Position numbers and translations under genes: made by a program. The notes under the pieces were generated by a model. It worked only from the letters and a program-made list of their open reading frames with translations, was not told the origin of the DNA and searched no databases. DNA of 64,000 bases, taken from assembly GCF_037943105.1 (NCBI RefSeq), contig NZ_CP149803.1, forward strand, positions 1,054,001 through 1,118,000, read 5' to 3'. This document shows positions 1 to 9,069 of this stretch, piece after piece (within the stretch, counting starts at the first letter, position 1; each line of letters starts with the position of its first letter). The stretch is from Pseudomonas sp. TMP9. GTDB lineage: Bacteria > Pseudomonadota > Gammaproteobacteria > Pseudomonadales > Pseudomonadaceae.

Positions 1-1
1 G

Positions 2-1753
2 CACCTGTATTTAACTGAAGGCGATTCGCCGTTAGGCCTGCGCTTGCCGTTGAATACATTGCCGTGGGTTTTGCCAAAGGAGCGCCCGCTCGATGTTGAG
101 GTCGATCCCTTCGCGCCCCGATCGCCCTTACCTGGCACGGCCCCAGCACCCAGTGGCACAACCAAACACATCAGCGTAACGCGCAAGAAAAACGCGGAAA
201 GCACGGCTGAAAAACAGTCCGCAAAAGACGTTATCCACACCGCCTTATGTGTCGAGGTGCGTGACGGTCGCTTGCATGTATTTATGCCGCCACTGCAGCG
301 CATCGAAGATTACTTGGCCCTGGTTACGGCGGTTGAACACAGCGCCAGCAAGCTCCAACTGAAAATTCGTATGGAAGGCTATCAGCCACCCCGTGATCCA
401 CGGATCAAGCTGCTTAGCGTCACCCCAGACCCAGGCGTGATTGAGGTAAACATTCACCCGGCGGCAAGCTGGGATGAGCTGGTCTACAACATCTCAACCC
501 TGTATGAAGAGGCTCGGCTGATCCGTCTGGGCACTGAGAAGTTCATGCTCGACGGCCGGCACACCGGCACGGGCGGTGGCAACCATGCCACCCTCGGTGG
601 CGCGACGGCTGAAGACAGCCCGATGTTGCGGCGCCCCGATTTGCTGAAAAGCCTGATCACCTACTGGCAGAACCATCCGGCCTTGTCCTACCTGTTCTCG
701 GGCACCTTTATCGGCCCGACCAGCCAGGCACCGCGCGTCGATGAGGCGCGCGACGACAACCTCTATGAGCTGGCGATAGCCTTTCAGCAGATGGATCAAC
801 TCTTGCCCACCATGCATCCGGGGGATAAGCCCTGGATGGTTGATCGGCTGCTGCGCAACTTGCTGGTGGATTTGACTGGCAACACCCACCGCAGCGAGTT
901 TTCTATCGACAAACTGTATTCCCCAGACGGTCCTACAGGGCGCCTGGGGCTGGTTGAGTTTCGGGCTTTTGAGATGCCGCCACATGCGCGCATGAGCCTG
1001 CTGCAAATGCTCTTGCTGCGTGCGTTGGTCGCGCGTTTTTGGCGCGAGCCGTATCAAGCCAAGCTGGTCAATTGGGGCACTGCTCTGCATGATCGCTGGA
1101 TGCTGCCGCACTTTATTGCCCAAGACATCCGCGACGTGGTGCAAGACCTGCGTGCTCACGGCTATGCCTTCGAAGAGCGTTGGTTTGACCCCTTTATCGA
1201 GTTCCGCTTTCCGCGCTTTGGCACAGTGGTCTATGCCGGGGTTGAAATGGAAATACGCCAAGCAATCGAGCCTTGGCATGTGCTGGGTGAGGAAATGAGT
1301 GCTGGCGGCACGGCGCGCTATGTCGACTCATCGGTCGAGCGTTTGCAGCTGCGGGTGCGCGGGCTTACCGATGGGCGTCATGAAATTGCCTGCAATGGTC
1401 GTCGCGTACCGTTACACCCAACCGGCGTGCCGGGTGAATACGTCGCGGGTATTCGCTTCCGCGCGTGGAGCCCCTGGTCGGCGTTGCACCCGAGCATTAA
1501 AGTGCAGGCGCCGCTGACCTTTGATCTGGTGGATAACTGGAGTGGTCGGGCGATTGGCGGTTGCACCTATCATGTGGTGCACCCAGGTGGTCGCAGCGAG
1601 GAAAGTTCACCGGTTAATGCTAACGCGGCTGAAGCTCGGCGTTTTGCTCGTTTCTGGTCGCACGGCCATACACCGGGACCGATGCGCGTATTTAACGAAG
1701 CGCTGAATCCTAACTTCCCGCTGACCCTCGATTTGCGCTGGATGCCTTTTTAA
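2..1753 (+). CDS. DUF2126-type large transglutaminase family protein, C-terminal part (5' end outside window)
   Basis: The frame is open from base 2, so the true start lies upstream and only about 583 C-terminal residues are visible. The first visible residues (LYLTEGDSPLGLRLPL) continue without a break into a TTG codon at 44 that an automated caller could take as a start. The visible part resembles the DUF2126 region of very large transglutaminase-family proteins, whose papain-like catalytic domain is N-terminal and so not seen here. Landmarks are a Gly-rich GGGNHATLGG near visible residue 190 and a hydrophobic QMLLLRALVARFW segment. It lies upstream, on the same strand, of the ATP-grasp/alpha-E fusion and another transglutaminase, which is the usual company of this family. 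Substrate and role are unknown; an amide-bond or peptide-processing function is inferred from context only. Confidence 0.85.
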   Translation, partial: HLYLTEGDSPLGLRLPLNTLPWVLPKERPLDVEVDPFAPRSPLPGTAPAPSGTTKHISVTRKKNAESTAEKQSAKDVIHTALCVEVRDGRLHVFMPPLQRIEDYLALVTAVEHSASKLQLKIRMEGYQPPRDPRIKLLSVTPDPGVIEVNIHPAASWDELVYNISTLYEEARLIRLGTEKFMLDGRHTGTGGGNHATLGGATAEDSPMLRRPDLLKSLITYWQNHPALSYLFSGTFIGPTSQAPRVDEARDDNLYELAIAFQQMDQLLPTMHPGDKPWMVDRLLRNLLVDLTGNTHRSEFSIDKLYSPDGPTGRLGLVEFRAFEMPPHARMSLLQMLLLRALVARFWREPYQAKLVNWGTALHDRWMLPHFIAQDIRDVVQDLRAHGYAFEERWFDPFIEFRFPRFGTVVYAGVEMEIRQAIEPWHVLGEEMSAGGTARYVDSSVERLQLRVRGLTDGRHEIACNGRRVPLHPTGVPGEYVAGIRFRAWSPWSALHPSIKVQAPLTFDLVDNWSGRAIGGCTYHVVHPGGRSEESSPVNANAAEARRFARFWSHGHTPGPMRVFNEALNPNFPLTLDLRWMPF

Positions 1754-1783
1754 ACCGCTATAGAACCTGAGCCATTTATGGCA

Positions 1784-1828
1784 GCCGCTGTGTACTCATT
1801 GACCTATGGTCAATAGAGTCTCAGCGGC
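1784..1828. other. Nested inverted repeat (45 bp) between the DUF2126 gene and the ATP-grasp fusion gene
   Basis: Two perfect 7-bp stems are nested: an outer GCCGCTG (1784-1790) with CAGCGGC (1822-1828), and an inner ATTGACC (1798-1804) with GGTCAAT (1808-1814) around a 3-base loop. It lies about 30 bases after the stop of the upstream gene and 116 bases before the next start. No T-run follows, so a simple intrinsic terminator is unlikely. It may be an mRNA processing or stabilising structure, or an operator (the inner 17 bp is palindromic). Confidence 0.5.
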
Positions 1829-1944
1829 TAGTTTGCTTTACACCTACTTGTGCGAGGATGCGCAGGTTCAATTTGCGCCAATGGCATCCGCATGCTGCGG
1901 CCCTGTGCACAGCCGCATAACTCGCGAAGATAAGAAAGTAACCT

Positions 1945-4500
1945 ATGTTTGAAAAGTTTATAGCTGACTACCGTGTAGCTCCCGGCAGCTTTGATGAGTT
2001 GTTCGACAGCCAGCAACAGCCCCGTGCGCACTGGCGTGGCATGCTCAATAGCCTCGCGCGCGAGTCGGCACTGAGCATGAACCAACGGCTTGATGCCGTC
2101 ACCCAGCAGATTCGTGAAAACGGCGTGACGTATAACGTCTACACCGACACCAAAGGCATTCAACGGCCATGGGACTTGAATCTGCTGCCGCTGATTTTGC
2201 CCGATGACGAGTGGGCTGCAATTGAAGCGGCCGTCATTCAGCGCGCCGGCCTGCTTAATCAGATTTTGGGCGATGTTTATGGTGAGCAGCGCTTACTGAA
2301 AGAAGGGCTGCTGCCCGCCGCTTTGGTGCACGGTAATGCAGGTTTTCTGCGTCCAGCCCATGGCATCAAACACCCGGATCAGGTGGCCCTGCACTTTTAT
2401 GCAGCAGACTTGGCCCGCGCACCGGATGGCAAGTGGTGGGTTGTGGCAGACCGAACTCAGGCGCCTTCAGGAGCAGGCTACGCCCTGGAAAATCGAAGTG
2501 TGCTTTCGCGCAGCTATCCGAATCTATTGCGTGAGCTCAAGGTGCAGGACCTTGGCGATTTTTTCTCCAGTATGCGTAACAGTCTGGTGCACTGGGGTCG
2601 GCAATGTGCAGCACGCAGCGGCGCGCCTTTGCACGCCAGTGAAGCCCCTTTGGTCGTGCTGTTAACGCCTGGCCCCTATAACGAAACCTATTACGAGCAA
2701 GCCTATTTGGCGCGCCACATGGGCTTTCCGTTGGTGGAGGGCAGTGACCTGACTGTGCGCGACGGAATTGTCTGCCTGAAAACCCTGTCAGGGCTGCAGC
2801 GCGTGCACGTCATCATGCGCCGGGTCGATGATGACTTTTGTGACCCTCTGGAGCTGCTTACGGAGTCGGCACTTGGCGTCGCGGGTCTGACTGAGGCCGC
2901 ACGACTGGGTAACGTGCTGATTGCCAATAGCCTGGGTTCCAATCTGCTCGAGTCGGGCGCATTGCTTGGTTTTTTGCCCGGTCTGAGCCAGCGCTTGCTA
3001 GGCGAAGAATTACTTATGCCTTCGGTGGCCACATGGTGGTGCGGCGAACCCGCTGCGTTGAAGGAAGTGCTGGAAAAGTTCGATCAATTAGTGATCAAAC
3101 CCAGCTTCGCGCAACTGCGTCAGCGCTCCGTGTTCGGTAAGGACCTGCAAGGCCCCGCACGCGACAAATTGATCGCCAAGATGCGCGCTACGCCGCGCAA
3201 CTACGTGGCGCAGGAACTGGTGCGCCTGTCCCATGCGCCAATTTGGAACAGCACCGTCCCGCAAGGCCTGGCCTCAAGCGCTATTGGCCTGCGGGTCTAT
3301 GCCTGCGCGACGCCAAATGGCTACCGTGTGATGCCTGGGGGCCTAACGCGGGTAGCCACGGGTGTCGATTCGCGGGTCATCTCCATGCAGCGTGGCGGTG
3401 GTAGTAAGGACACTTGGGTGCTAGGCCGCAGCGCTCATAATGCGCCACGGCAAACCAGCCGGACCACCCGTGCAAAAGACCTGATTCGCGACAACGCCCA
3501 CCTGTCCAGTCGACTGGCGGAAAATCTGCTGTGGCTGGGGCGCAATGCTGAGCGCTGTGACAACGTCGCCCGGCTGACGCGTCTAGCCTTAAACCAGTTA
3601 TTCACGCCGCAAGAGCGTGGCGAAGAGTGGGATGCGGTGAAAGCGCTGTGCTATTGGAGTCAGCTCGTTCAGCCCGCACCAAAGCTTCCACAGGCTGACC
3701 CTGCCCCTGGCGAGGAGGAGGACAGCAATAAGGATCCTGCGCCTCTAACTGATGAGCAAATTGAGGCTGCATTGTTGTTAGGTGTGGTCTCACCACGTAC
3801 GCCTGGTTTGGCTCGTCAGCAGCAGAATTTATATTTCAGTGCTGGCCAGCTCCGAGAAAGACTTTCCGCTGATAACTGGCGCGCACTCAATCACATGTTG
3901 CAGCACCATGTTGAAGACGACACGCCCTTATCTCAGGCTGAAAGCATGCACCGCCTTGATGAGGCCACGGCTACGCTGATGAGCTTGTCCGGCTTTGCAC
4001 TCGACGGTATGACGCGCGACTTAGGTTGGAGCTTTATGTCTATCGGTCGGCGCGTGGAGCGCCTGCAGTTTCAGGCTCAAGCCATCATCCAGGCCCTACA
4101 AATGCCGGAAGAAACCGACCTGGATTGGTTACTGGAACTCTCTGACAGCATCGTCACGTACCGTTCGCGCTATCGGGCTCAAGCCGAATGGCTGCCGGTG
4201 TTGGATCTGTTGTTACTCGATCCAGGCAACCCACGCTCGGTATTATTTCAGCTAGAAGGCTTAAACAAAAACCTTAGTAAACTTGCTCTGCGCTATGACA
4301 ACGTTGGCGAAATGCTGTTGTCACCCGTGCTCAATGCGTTGCAAGCACTCGACCCTGACCAAGATTTATATTGCGGTAACAGTGCTTTGCTCGACCTGCT
4401 GCAGCAAATCAAAACAGCCAGCGAGCAGCTCTCCGAGCAGCTCAGCGCACGCTTCTTCAGTTATACCGCACGCTTTGATGAAAAACAGAGGCCGGCATGA
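1945..4500 (+). CDS. Fused circularly permuted ATP-grasp / alpha-E domain protein
   Basis: Protein of 851 aa. Residues 1-490 match the circularly permuted type 2 ATP-grasp fold and 519-845 match an alpha-E helical domain (start LSSRLAENLLWLGRNAERC). The two parts are separate genes on the opposite strand at 6239-8617. Family knowledge: these ATP-grasp proteins are predicted amidoligases of unknown substrate, found with transglutaminases. Compared with the stand-alone paralogue, the acidic/Asn pair in LEDN (158-160 there) is ADR (168-170) here, and the Gly-rich GSGGYG loop is replaced by an AQLRQRSVFG-like stretch (389-398). RGGGSKDTW (482-491) is kept. ATP use may therefore be altered or lost (inference). 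An acidic, Pro-rich insert (GEEEDSNKDPAP) lies inside the alpha-E half. The stop overlaps the next start by 4 bases, indicating translational coupling. Confidence 0.9.
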   Translation: MFEKFIADYRVAPGSFDELFDSQQQPRAHWRGMLNSLARESALSMNQRLDAVTQQIRENGVTYNVYTDTKGIQRPWDLNLLPLILPDDEWAAIEAAVIQRAGLLNQILGDVYGEQRLLKEGLLPAALVHGNAGFLRPAHGIKHPDQVALHFYAADLARAPDGKWWVVADRTQAPSGAGYALENRSVLSRSYPNLLRELKVQDLGDFFSSMRNSLVHWGRQCAARSGAPLHASEAPLVVLLTPGPYNETYYEQAYLARHMGFPLVEGSDLTVRDGIVCLKTLSGLQRVHVIMRRVDDDFCDPLELLTESALGVAGLTEAARLGNVLIANSLGSNLLESGALLGFLPGLSQRLLGEELLMPSVATWWCGEPAALKEVLEKFDQLVIKPSFAQLRQRSVFGKDLQGPARDKLIAKMRATPRNYVAQELVRLSHAPIWNSTVPQGLASSAIGLRVYACATPNGYRVMPGGLTRVATGVDSRVISMQRGGGSKDTWVLGRSAHNAPRQTSRTTRAKDLIRDNAHLSSRLAENLLWLGRNAERCDNVARLTRLALNQLFTPQERGEEWDAVKALCYWSQLVQPAPKLPQADPAPGEEEDSNKDPAPLTDEQIEAALLLGVVSPRTPGLARQQQNLYFSAGQLRERLSADNWRALNHMLQHHVEDDTPLSQAESMHRLDEATATLMSLSGFALDGMTRDLGWSFMSIGRRVERLQFQAQAIIQALQMPEETDLDWLLELSDSIVTYRSRYRAQAEWLPVLDLLLLDPGNPRSVLFQLEGLNKNLSKLALRYDNVGEMLLSPVLNALQALDPDQDLYCGNSALLDLLQQIKTASEQLSEQLSARFFSYTARFDEKQRPA

Positions 4501-5426
4501 GCAGTAATCATGAGGGCGAAAACGCGCCCATCGCATACCGTGTGCTGCATGAAACTCACTACAGCTATCTGTATCAGGTCAGCCTATCCCAGCAATATCT
4601 GCATTTGAGCCCGCGCGATTTCCCCTACCAGCAATGTGAGTCTCAGCGTATACAGATTGATCCGCAGCCTGAGCATCAGCAGTCACAGCTGGATTATTTC
4701 GGCAACCTGACCCGGCACTTCACGCTCACCGAACCTCATCACGCACTGAGCGTGTTAGCCGACTTTCGCGTGGTAGTAAGTCCACGCCCTGGACTTGAGC
4801 AGATACAAGGTAGCCTGGCTTGGGAGCGGCTGGCCCAGAACATGCTGCTTGCTCCTACGTCAGAATCCCTTGAGGCGATGCCCTTTCTCTTCGACTCGCC
4901 GCATATCTGTTGCGATACCGCGCTGGCCGACTATGCCCGACAAAGCTTCACGCCGGGCCGTCCTCATTTGGAGGCGGCACTGGCCTTAACGCAGCAGATT
5001 TTTGATGAGTTCGAATTCGACCCTAGCGCTACGGAGATTTCCACCCCACTGACTGAGGTGCTCGCCGGGCGCCGAGGCGTGTGCCAGGATTTTGCTCAGT
5101 TGATGATTGGTTGCCTGCGCAGCTTGGGCTTACCGGCGCGCTACATCTCTGGCTACATCCTGACGCAGCCACCACCTGGGAAGCCACGCCTTATAGGCGC
5201 CGATGCCTCGCACGCCTGGGTTTCGGTATTTTGTCCAAACTTGGGCTGGATCGATTTTGACCCGACTAACCGCTGCTTGGTAAAGCATGAGCACATCACC
5301 TTGGGCTGGGGCCGAGACTTCAGTGATGTCACCCCGCTGCGCGGGGTGGTGTTGGGGGGAGGCGAGCAGACGCTCGAGGTTAAGGTCACGGTGCTACCGG
5401 CGGACGAAGCCCTGCCGCTCGCTTAA
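4497..5426 (+). CDS. Transglutaminase-like cysteine protease family protein (set 1)
   Basis: Protein of 309 aa with an N-terminal beta-rich transglutaminase domain (IAYRVLHETHYSYLYQVSLS) and a papain-like catalytic core. The Cys-His-Asp triad is readable: C196 in GVCQDFAQ, H239 in DASHAWVSV and D255 in IDFDPTN. No signal peptide is seen, so it is probably cytoplasmic. The start overlaps the stop of the ATP-grasp/alpha-E gene (ATGA), so the three + strand genes look like one operon ending here. It is convergent with, and only 9 bases from, a paralogous transglutaminase gene on the - strand. It probably hydrolyses or transfers an amide bond made or recognised by the partner proteins; the substrate is unknown. 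Confidence 0.92.
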   Translation: MSSNHEGENAPIAYRVLHETHYSYLYQVSLSQQYLHLSPRDFPYQQCESQRIQIDPQPEHQQSQLDYFGNLTRHFTLTEPHHALSVLADFRVVVSPRPGLEQIQGSLAWERLAQNMLLAPTSESLEAMPFLFDSPHICCDTALADYARQSFTPGRPHLEAALALTQQIFDEFEFDPSATEISTPLTEVLAGRRGVCQDFAQLMIGCLRSLGLPARYISGYILTQPPPGKPRLIGADASHAWVSVFCPNLGWIDFDPTNRCLVKHEHITLGWGRDFSDVTPLRGVVLGGGEQTLEVKVTVLPADEALPLA

Positions 5427-5435
5427 ACCGCACGC

Positions 5436-6242
5436 TTACTGCTTCTGTGACTGCATCTGCATGCTCAGTTCGCTGACCTGCACTTGGGCATGCATCTGTT
5501 CACTTCCGCCGCCGCGACGCATGCCTCGAACTGGGCATGCGTCGAGGTAGTCCATGCCCACCGCGAGTTTTAGATGGCGCTCGGGGCGGGACAGGCCGTT
5601 CGTCACATCAAAGCTGTACCAGACGCCCTCTATCCAGACTTCGGCCCACGCATGGCTGGCTAGGTGCGCGCTGTCTTCACTGCACAAGTAGCCAGACACA
5701 TAGCGCGCCGGCAGGCCTAAGCTGCGCACGCAGGCTAAAAAAGCATGGGCATGGTCTTGGCAGACGCCGGCACCACGTGCAAATGCTTCTGCGGCTGTGC
5801 TGTCCACTTCGGTCGAGCCGGGCTGATACGGCATGGCCAGCGCCAGCGCCTGCATCAACTCGATTAGGGTCGCGCGGTCACGTCGTTCACCGCAGTGCTT
5901 CAGCGCAAACTCGCGCAGGGCTGCGTCGGCAGCTGTCAGCGCGGTGGTGCGCATAAAGGGGTGTGGCGCTTGTGGGTCTGGCTCGCCGTCAAAGCTGGTG
6001 TCGATTTCTACCTGTCCGCTGGCGTGAATCGCCAGCGAGTCATGCGGCTCTTCAAGTGTTAATACATGCAAGATATTGCCGTAGGGGTCGCGCTGCGCAC
6101 GCGCCGGCCCCGGCAACTTCAATTGCCAATCAAGCACTTTCTGGCGCTCGCTGTTCTGTGGTGTTAATCGCAGATACTGCACGCTCGAGCGCACCTGATG
6201 TTCATAGCTGTACGTGGTGTCATGGCTAATGGATAGCTTCAT
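5436..6242 (-). CDS. Transglutaminase-like cysteine protease family protein (set 2)
   Basis: Protein of 268 aa, shorter than its convergent paralogue (309 aa) but with the same architecture: an N-terminal domain opening MKLSISHDTTYSYEHQV, then the catalytic core with C161 (GVCQDHAHA), H197 (SHAWAEVW) and D212 (SFDVTN). All three catalytic residues are intact. It is the last gene of the - strand set ATP-grasp, alpha-E, transglutaminase. Its ATG overlaps the alpha-E stop by 4 bases, so the pair is translationally coupled. No secretion signal is visible. Predicted cytoplasmic amide hydrolase or transferase; substrate unknown. Confidence 0.93.
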   Translation of the reverse strand: MKLSISHDTTYSYEHQVRSSVQYLRLTPQNSERQKVLDWQLKLPGPARAQRDPYGNILHVLTLEEPHDSLAIHASGQVEIDTSFDGEPDPQAPHPFMRTTALTAADAALREFALKHCGERRDRATLIELMQALALAMPYQPGSTEVDSTAAEAFARGAGVCQDHAHAFLACVRSLGLPARYVSGYLCSEDSAHLASHAWAEVWIEGVWYSFDVTNGLSRPERHLKLAVGMDYLDACPVRGMRRGGGSEQMHAQVQVSELSMQMQSQKQ

Positions 6243-7189
6243 GCGACCTCCAGATAAGCGATGCGGATCGCATGAGCCAGCTCACGCACTTGCACAATGG
6301 ATTCAGATAGCCATGGGTGCAGTCCGGTGCTAAGGATTTTACCGACGCCTATGTGGCGTAAGCGCTCTTCCATCTCATCGGCCATGTACTGCGCCGGGCG
6401 ACCGCTACGCTCGGGCAGCTCATCAAGAATCTGCTTGATCTCGACTACACAGGCACGCAGTGAGCGCGGTACATCTTCATGCAAAATCAGCAATTCAACG
6501 ACCTTGCGTTTGCCCGGCGAGCCACGGTAGAGCTCGATAAAAGCTTCGAACACCGACAGTGCACGCAGCAGCGCACTCCACTGGTAGTAGTCATAGGCCG
6601 AGCCGTCGGTAATGTTGTCGGCATCTTCACCGAGCATCTCATACCGCGAGTCGAGCAAGCGCAGGGTGTTGTCCGCGCGCTCAATGCAGATGCCCAAGCG
6701 CATAAAGCGGAATGCATCATTGCGCAAACTGGTGCCATACGCAGAGCCGCGGAATAGGTGTGAGCGGCACTTTACCCATTCGCAAAATGGGCCAATGCCA
6801 TAACTGCTGAGGCCTTGCTCGGCTATTTCCCGAACTTCCAGCCAGCTGGCATTGATGTTTTCCCACATTTCTAAGGTGATGCGACCGCGAACTGCGTGGG
6901 CATTGCTCCGTGCTTCGCGCAGGCAGCAATAAATGCTGCCGGGGTTTTCGCCATCCAAGGCGAAAAAATGCAATAAACGATCTGCATCCAGCTCACCGTG
7001 TAGTTGCTGGTATTGCTCAAAGGTGCCGGTGATCTTCAGTGACATGGCCAGTTCATCTAGGCCCGCACCGTGTTCATCATGGGGCATCAAAGACAGTGAA
7101 TAACTGACGTCCAACATGCGCGCTAGGTTTTCAGCACGCTCTAAATAACGGGACATCCAATACAGCGATGCGGCGGTGCGACTCAACAT
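6239..7189 (-). CDS. Alpha-E domain protein
   Basis: Protein of 316 aa, all-helical and rich in charged residues, belonging to the alpha-E (DUF403) family. The family motif MLSRTAASLYWMSRYLERAEN is at the N-terminus. I use ATG 7189 rather than the in-frame GTG at 7198: AAGGGA lies 9 bases upstream of this ATG but touches the GTG, and relatives start MLSRTA. Its molecular role is unknown; it always travels with ATP-grasp and transglutaminase partners, so it is probably a subunit or carrier. It follows the ATP-grasp gene by about 18 bases and overlaps the next gene by 4. The fused + strand protein contains the equivalent of this gene as its C-terminal half. Confidence 0.92.
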   Translation of the reverse strand: MLSRTAASLYWMSRYLERAENLARMLDVSYSLSLMPHDEHGAGLDELAMSLKITGTFEQYQQLHGELDADRLLHFFALDGENPGSIYCCLREARSNAHAVRGRITLEMWENINASWLEVREIAEQGLSSYGIGPFCEWVKCRSHLFRGSAYGTSLRNDAFRFMRLGICIERADNTLRLLDSRYEMLGEDADNITDGSAYDYYQWSALLRALSVFEAFIELYRGSPGKRKVVELLILHEDVPRSLRACVVEIKQILDELPERSGRPAQYMADEMEERLRHIGVGKILSTGLHPWLSESIVQVRELAHAIRIAYLEVA

Positions 7190-7207
7190 GTCATGCACTC
7201 CCTTGTT

Positions 7208-8617
7208 TTATTCTTCAACTACCCAGGTGTCTTTAGTACCACCACCTTGGGACGAGTTGACCACCAGCGAGCCCTCGCGCAGTGCCACTCGAGTCAGGCC
7301 GCCGGGAACTAAGCGCGTCTCTCGGCCGGACATCACAAACGGTCGCAAGTCGATATGCCGAGGCGCGATACCTTGTTCAACAAAGGTTGGGCATGTAGAC
7401 AGTGACAGGGTGGGCTGGGCGATATAGGCCGCTGGGTTAGCGATTAAACGTGCGCGGAAGTCTTCGATCTCCGCTTTGCTGGCGGCCGGGCCGACTAACA
7501 TGCCGTAGCCACCGGAACCCTGCGTTTCCTTTACGACCAGCTCCGGTAAGTTCGCCAGTACGTGGGATAAGTCGGCCGGCTTACGGCATTGCCACGTCGG
7601 TACGTTGGCCAAAATAGGTTCTTCAGACAGGTAGAAACGAATCATGTCTGGAACGTAGGGGTAGACTGATTTGTCGTCCGCCACGCCCGTGCCAAGGGCA
7701 TTCGCCAGCGACACGTTGCCACTTCGATAAGCCGACACCAGCCCGGGTATACCCAGCATCGATTGCGGGTTAAACGCCAGCGGATCCATAAACGCATCGT
7801 CCAGCCGTCGATAGATCACATCAACCTGCTTGGGGCCAGCGGTGGTGCGCATATACACCTTATCGTCGCGTACAAACAGATCAGCGCCCTCGACCAGTTC
7901 TACACCCATTTCTCGGGCGAGAAACGCATGCTCGAAATAGGCACTGTTGAAGTGGCCTGGCGTCAGCACTACAACATGAGGATCATCAACCGGGCTTGAG
8001 TTTTTCAAGGTTGAGAGCAGCATGCTGGGGTAGTGATCGATCGGCGCTATACGTTGAGAGGCGAACAGCTCTGGGAATAAGCGCATCATCATTTTGCGGT
8101 CTTCCAGCATGTAGCTGACGCCGCTAGGGGTGCGCAAATTGTCTTCCAGTACGTAGTAGGTACCATCGCTATCGCGGACCAAATCGACGCCCGCAATGTG
8201 GGCGTAGATATTGCGGTGCAGGTCTAGGCCCTGCATGGCCATTTGATAGCCTTCGTTGGCCAGGATCTGCTCAGGCGGGATGATCCCAGCTTTGATGATG
8301 CGTTGATCGTGATACAGGTCAGTGAGGAACATGTTCAACGCTTGTACGCGCTGGATGCAGCCGCTCTCAATGATCTTCCATTCACTGCGCGGGATGCTGC
8401 GTGGAATGATGTCGAAGGGGATTAAGCGTTCGGTGCCCAGATCATCACCGTACAGGGTGAAGGTAATACCGGCCCGGTGAAACAATAGATCAGCCTCACG
8501 CCTACGCTGGGCTAATAGCTCCGGTGGAGTGCTCGCCAGCCAGCGGGAGAAACCTTGATAGTGGGCTCGTGGGTCCCCCAGACTGTCATACATCTCATCA
8601 AAAAAACTATTCGGCAT
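7208..8617 (-). CDS. Circularly permuted type 2 ATP-grasp protein (stand-alone)
   Basis: Protein of 469 aa. The expected features of an active circularly permuted ATP-grasp ligase are present: an acidic/Asn pair in YVLEDNLRTPSG (E158, N160), K363 followed by the flexible Gly-rich loop ETQGSGGYGM (364-373), an R-containing HIDLRPFV strand and a conserved QGGGTKDTW end. The family is predicted to form amide or peptide bonds with ATP; the substrate is not known. The ATG at 8617 has a good AAGGAG six bases upstream. It is the first gene of the - strand operon with alpha-E and transglutaminase. The contrast with the fused + strand paralogue, which lacks the ligand pair and Gly loop, suggests this is the catalytic copy. 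Confidence 0.93.
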   Translation of the reverse strand: MPNSFFDEMYDSLGDPRAHYQGFSRWLASTPPELLAQRRREADLLFHRAGITFTLYGDDLGTERLIPFDIIPRSIPRSEWKIIESGCIQRVQALNMFLTDLYHDQRIIKAGIIPPEQILANEGYQMAMQGLDLHRNIYAHIAGVDLVRDSDGTYYVLEDNLRTPSGVSYMLEDRKMMMRLFPELFASQRIAPIDHYPSMLLSTLKNSSPVDDPHVVVLTPGHFNSAYFEHAFLAREMGVELVEGADLFVRDDKVYMRTTAGPKQVDVIYRRLDDAFMDPLAFNPQSMLGIPGLVSAYRSGNVSLANALGTGVADDKSVYPYVPDMIRFYLSEEPILANVPTWQCRKPADLSHVLANLPELVVKETQGSGGYGMLVGPAASKAEIEDFRARLIANPAAYIAQPTLSLSTCPTFVEQGIAPRHIDLRPFVMSGRETRLVPGGLTRVALREGSLVVNSSQGGGTKDTWVVEE

Positions 8618-9069
8618 TTCTCACTCCTTCCTAAGGCGGGCTCGGGCTCAACCGTGCTTACGCCATGCCATAAATTTAGTCCTTAATTTTTAATCAGATA
8701 AAATTCACCCTAACACGTTGACCTCATCATTGGGCGTTTTGAACCCTCCAATACCATGGTTGGATAAGCATCGGCAGCATGCGGGGCGGGGGTTGTGGCC
8801 CTTTGAGCGGTACTAGTGTGGTGCGCTACAGAATTTAGATTAAGGGCTACTAACGCCGAACTTGTAGAGAACCAATACCTATAGAAATACACGGGCCATG
8901 CAATCAATTTATACACGTATTCTGAGCAGTTTCCGTGTTTCTTCGATGGCAATGGCTAACGTATTTTTTGGTGAAAGGCGGTCGCTGTTTGGCGCCAATT
9001 GCGGGCTGAAGTGCAGCGCTTATTAAGAAGGCGGTGCACGTCACCGTAAGTGCGGAGCACACCCATGTT
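8618..9069. other. Gene-poor intergenic region (452 bp) upstream of the ATP-grasp operon
   Basis: It lies between two - strand genes, so it should hold the end of the sigma-54 regulator transcript and the promoter of the ATP-grasp operon. The part next to the ATP-grasp gene (about 8670-8710) is AT-rich, as expected of a promoter. I find no convincing gene, strong terminator or recognisable operator. Short open frames here lack a ribosome binding site or family resemblance. Confidence 0.5.

Noticed and set aside
494..1279. Long open frame on the - strand inside the DUF2126 gene
   Set aside because: It lies wholly opposite a well supported protein with family motifs; high GC makes long antisense frames common, and no ribosome binding site or family resemblance is seen.
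44..1753. TTG at base 44 as the true start of the first gene
   Set aside because: The frame continues upstream to base 2 with family-like residues, so the gene is cut by the window edge.
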